Origin: an uncultured Clostridia bacterium
GTDB lineage: Bacteria; Bacillota; Clostridia; TANB77; CAG-508
DNA: 6,704 nt
NCBI GenBank assembly: GCA_934180065.1
Contig: CAKPRA010000065.1
Span: 1 to 6,704, forward strand
Reading direction: 5' to 3'
A program made the position numbers and the translations under genes. Position 1 is the first letter of the stretch. Every line of letters begins with the position of its first letter. The notes beneath the pieces are model-generated. The model did no database searches and had not been told where the DNA came from. It saw only the letters and a program-made list of their open reading frames with translations. Shown piece after piece: positions 5,254 through 6,704 of this stretch.

Positions 5254-6480
5254 ATGGAATATTTATATATTTTACAACAAGCATTAATATGGCTTGTAAC
5301 GATTTATTGGTTATATCAATTTGTAATAAGTTTATGCTCTTTTATAAAAGTAAAAGACAAACCATTATTAGAAGATAAAGAAAATAGATTTATGTTAATA
5401 ATCCCTGCACATAATGAAGAATCAGTGGTTGTAAATCTTATCGAAAGTTTGCAAAAATTGGATTATTCAAAAGATGCATATGATATTTATGTAATAGCCG
5501 ATAATTGTACTGATAATACAGCAAAAGTTGCAAAAGAAGCGGGAGCAATTGTATATGAAAGACATGATGAAGCTCATAAAACTAAAGGATATGCTTTACA
5601 ATGGTTTTTAGATCAAAAGATTAAGGAAGATGCACCTTATGATGCCTTTTGTATATTCGATGCAGATAATATTGTTGATGTAAATTTTCTAAAAGTTATG
5701 AATAAAAAATTATGTCAAGGAGAAGATGTTGTTCAAGGATATAAAGATATAAAAAATCCTTCTGATACATGGGTATCTGCTGGGTATGCTATATTCTACT
5801 GGACAATGCATAGATTTTATCATTTAGCAAGATATAATATAGGATTATCACCTTTGATGAATGGTACAGGTTTTATGGTAAAATTTGATGTAATAAAACC
5901 AAATGGATGGGATACAAAGACTTTAACTGAAGATATTGAATTTTCATTAAAGAGAATTATAAAAGGAAAGAAACTTGGTTGGGCAAGAAATGCTATTGTA
6001 TATGATGAACAACCTGTCGGTTTCAAGCAATCTTGGATTCAAAGAGAAAGATGGACTGTAGGACATATGCAATGCTTAAAAGAATATACTAAACCACTTG
6101 CAATTGCGGTTGCAGAAAATAAGACTGTCATGAATTTTGATGGATTATTATATCTATTAGGAACTGCTCCAATGTTGGTTTTAACTTTATTATTAGTAAT
6201 ATTAAATATTGGATTATTTGCAACAGGTGCAATGAGTGGATTGGATTTTGTGATTCAATTATTAAAATATGTAATTCCTACAGTATTGGTACTTCCATTT
6301 ATGGGATTAGTAGTAATGTATTTAGAAAAGAAACCAATAAAACCTATGTTAAAAGGATTAGTGTTATATCCAGTATTTATGGGATCTTGGTTGTTAATAA
6401 ATATAAAATGTTTGTTTAAAAGAGATACTGAATGGAAAAAAATTGAGCATAATAATTCTAAGAAAATTGAAGATATATAA
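5254..6480 (+). CDS. Membrane-bound family 2 glycosyltransferase
   Basis: A 408-residue inverting GT-A glycosyltransferase of the processive, cellulose-synthase-like type (GT2). It moves a sugar from a nucleotide donor to an acceptor at the inner face of the membrane. Numbering is from the second Met. There is an N-terminal membrane helix (about 8-32) and a catalytic core with PAHNEE (51-56), VIADNCTDNT (80-89), the metal-binding DADN (136-139), TED (225-227) carrying the likely catalytic Asp, and QRERW (263-267), a variant of the processive Q-x-x-R-W motif. Three more membrane segments lie near 297-323, 332-356 and 366-388, then a polar tail. Donor and product cannot be told; a surface polysaccharide or glycolipid is likely. 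Two ATGs are adjacent: AAGGAG (5242-5247) is three bases from the one at 5251 and six from the one at 5254, so I prefer 5254. No terminator is seen between pnp and this gene, so read-through is possible. Confidence 0.93.
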   Translation: MEYLYILQQALIWLVTIYWLYQFVISLCSFIKVKDKPLLEDKENRFMLIIPAHNEESVVVNLIESLQKLDYSKDAYDIYVIADNCTDNTAKVAKEAGAIVYERHDEAHKTKGYALQWFLDQKIKEDAPYDAFCIFDADNIVDVNFLKVMNKKLCQGEDVVQGYKDIKNPSDTWVSAGYAIFYWTMHRFYHLARYNIGLSPLMNGTGFMVKFDVIKPNGWDTKTLTEDIEFSLKRIIKGKKLGWARNAIVYDEQPVGFKQSWIQRERWTVGHMQCLKEYTKPLAIAVAENKTVMNFDGLLYLLGTAPMLVLTLLLVILNIGLFATGAMSGLDFVIQLLKYVIPTVLVLPFMGLVVMYLEKKPIKPMLKGLVLYPVFMGSWLLINIKCLFKRDTEWKKIEHNNSKKIEDI

Positions 6481-6535
6481 TAATAGAGAATTGAATTTTT
6501 GTTACAATTTATTGTTAGATATTTTTATATAGACT

Positions 6536-6599
6536 GGATATGTGAATATATATATAAAACTACTATAATAGGCCGGATATGTGAATATATATATTAAAA
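6536..6599 (+). repeat. Tandem duplicate of the repeat's left end
   Basis: The 20-base GGATATGTGAATATATATAT occurs at 6536-6555 and again at 6575-6594, a spacing of 39 bases. The first copy then reads AAAAC where the second reads TAAAAT, one base shorter. The second copy is the left inverted end of repeat copy B. The region after copy A (109-147) has no matching duplicate, so this may be debris of a second element or a duplicated binding site. Confidence 0.7.
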
Positions 6600-6704
6600 T
6601 TCGTGACTTGCTGGTCGCCCGTACAGAGTAGTGTGAGAATTGTAGTGCCCTCGTTTTAGTTTGGTGATATTAAGATTTTCACTAAAAGCTCCCAAACTGC
6701 GCGT
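6575..6704 (+). repeat. Dispersed repeat, copy B (left part, cut by the window end)
   Basis: The copy starts with the 25-base inverted end (6575-6599), then GTGAC (6603-6607), a GC-rich stretch and the 77 bases shared with copy A (6628-6704). Positions 6601-6650 hold 27 G or C in 50, far richer than the neighbouring DNA. TTTTAGT (6654-6660) can pair with ACTAAAA (6681-6687) around the variable centre. Joining this copy to positions 78-108 of copy A gives an element of about 161 bases. The missing right end lies beyond the window. Confidence 0.85.

Noticed and set aside
5820..6026. Minus-strand ORF of 68 codons inside the glycosyltransferase gene
   Set aside because: It is antisense to the catalytic core (TED region) with no start signals.
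6541..6569. Promoter reading out through TATAAT (6564-6569)
   Set aside because: The -10 is perfect, but the -35 at the right distance (TGTGAA) matches at only 2 of 6, no extended -10 is present, and nothing is visible downstream within the window except the repeat.
6629..6650. Group II intron start (GTGTG-like) or other ribozyme in the repeat
   Set aside because: There is no domain V-like sequence and no reverse transcriptase, and the element is only about 161 bp. No hammerhead core (CTGATGA with GAAA) is present either.
1..6704. Window as a circular plasmid or excised circle joined at the end repeats
   Set aside because: The two 77-base ends differ at the centre and at two arm positions, so they are separate copies rather than one overlap, and the content is chromosomal housekeeping genes.

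Overview
The window is an AT-rich segment of chromosome with strong AAGGAG-type ribosome binding sites, TAA stops and no in-frame TGA in its genes. This points to a low-GC Firmicute, most likely a clostridial or related gut-type lineage using the standard bacterial code. The lineage is inferred from composition, signals and protein flavour, not from a marker search.

Layout: (1) Positions 1-108 are the right part of a GC-richer dispersed repeat. (2) A clear extended -10 promoter at 189-217 precedes a tight gene pair: a leucine-rich-repeat protein (247-867) and, 16 bases on, a transglutaminase-like protein with an intact Cys-His-Asp triad (884-2296). A 53-residue unknown protein (2349-2510) follows, preceded by a strong but misplaced ribosome binding site. 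(3) The conserved housekeeping pair rpsO (2661-2924, ribosomal protein S15) and pnp (3084-5216, polynucleotide phosphorylase) comes next. rpsO has its own promoter, a leader with two crossing anti-Shine-Dalgarno pairings and a possible six-codon upstream ORF. A strong terminator and a long hairpin separate rpsO from pnp. (4) A membrane-bound family 2 glycosyltransferase (5254-6480) follows pnp at 34-37 bases with no visible terminator between them. (5) A second, differently broken copy of the repeat closes the window (6575-6704), preceded by a tandem duplicate of its left end.

The two end repeats are in direct orientation. Joined, they define an element of about 161 bp with perfect 25-bp inverted ends, a GC-rich conserved interior and a 23-base variable centre. 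No protein-coding capacity is seen in the parts present, so it looks like a MITE-like or structured-RNA repeat. The window starts and stops inside its two copies, as expected of an assembly contig broken at a multicopy repeat.

Functionally, rpsO and pnp link translation and RNA turnover and show leader structures of the kind that support autoregulation in other bacteria. The LRR, transglutaminase and small-protein genes look like an accessory operon of unknown role. The glycosyltransferase probably makes or extends a surface or membrane glycan. The best candidates for something undescribed are the end repeat, the rpsO leader and the LRR/transglutaminase operon.
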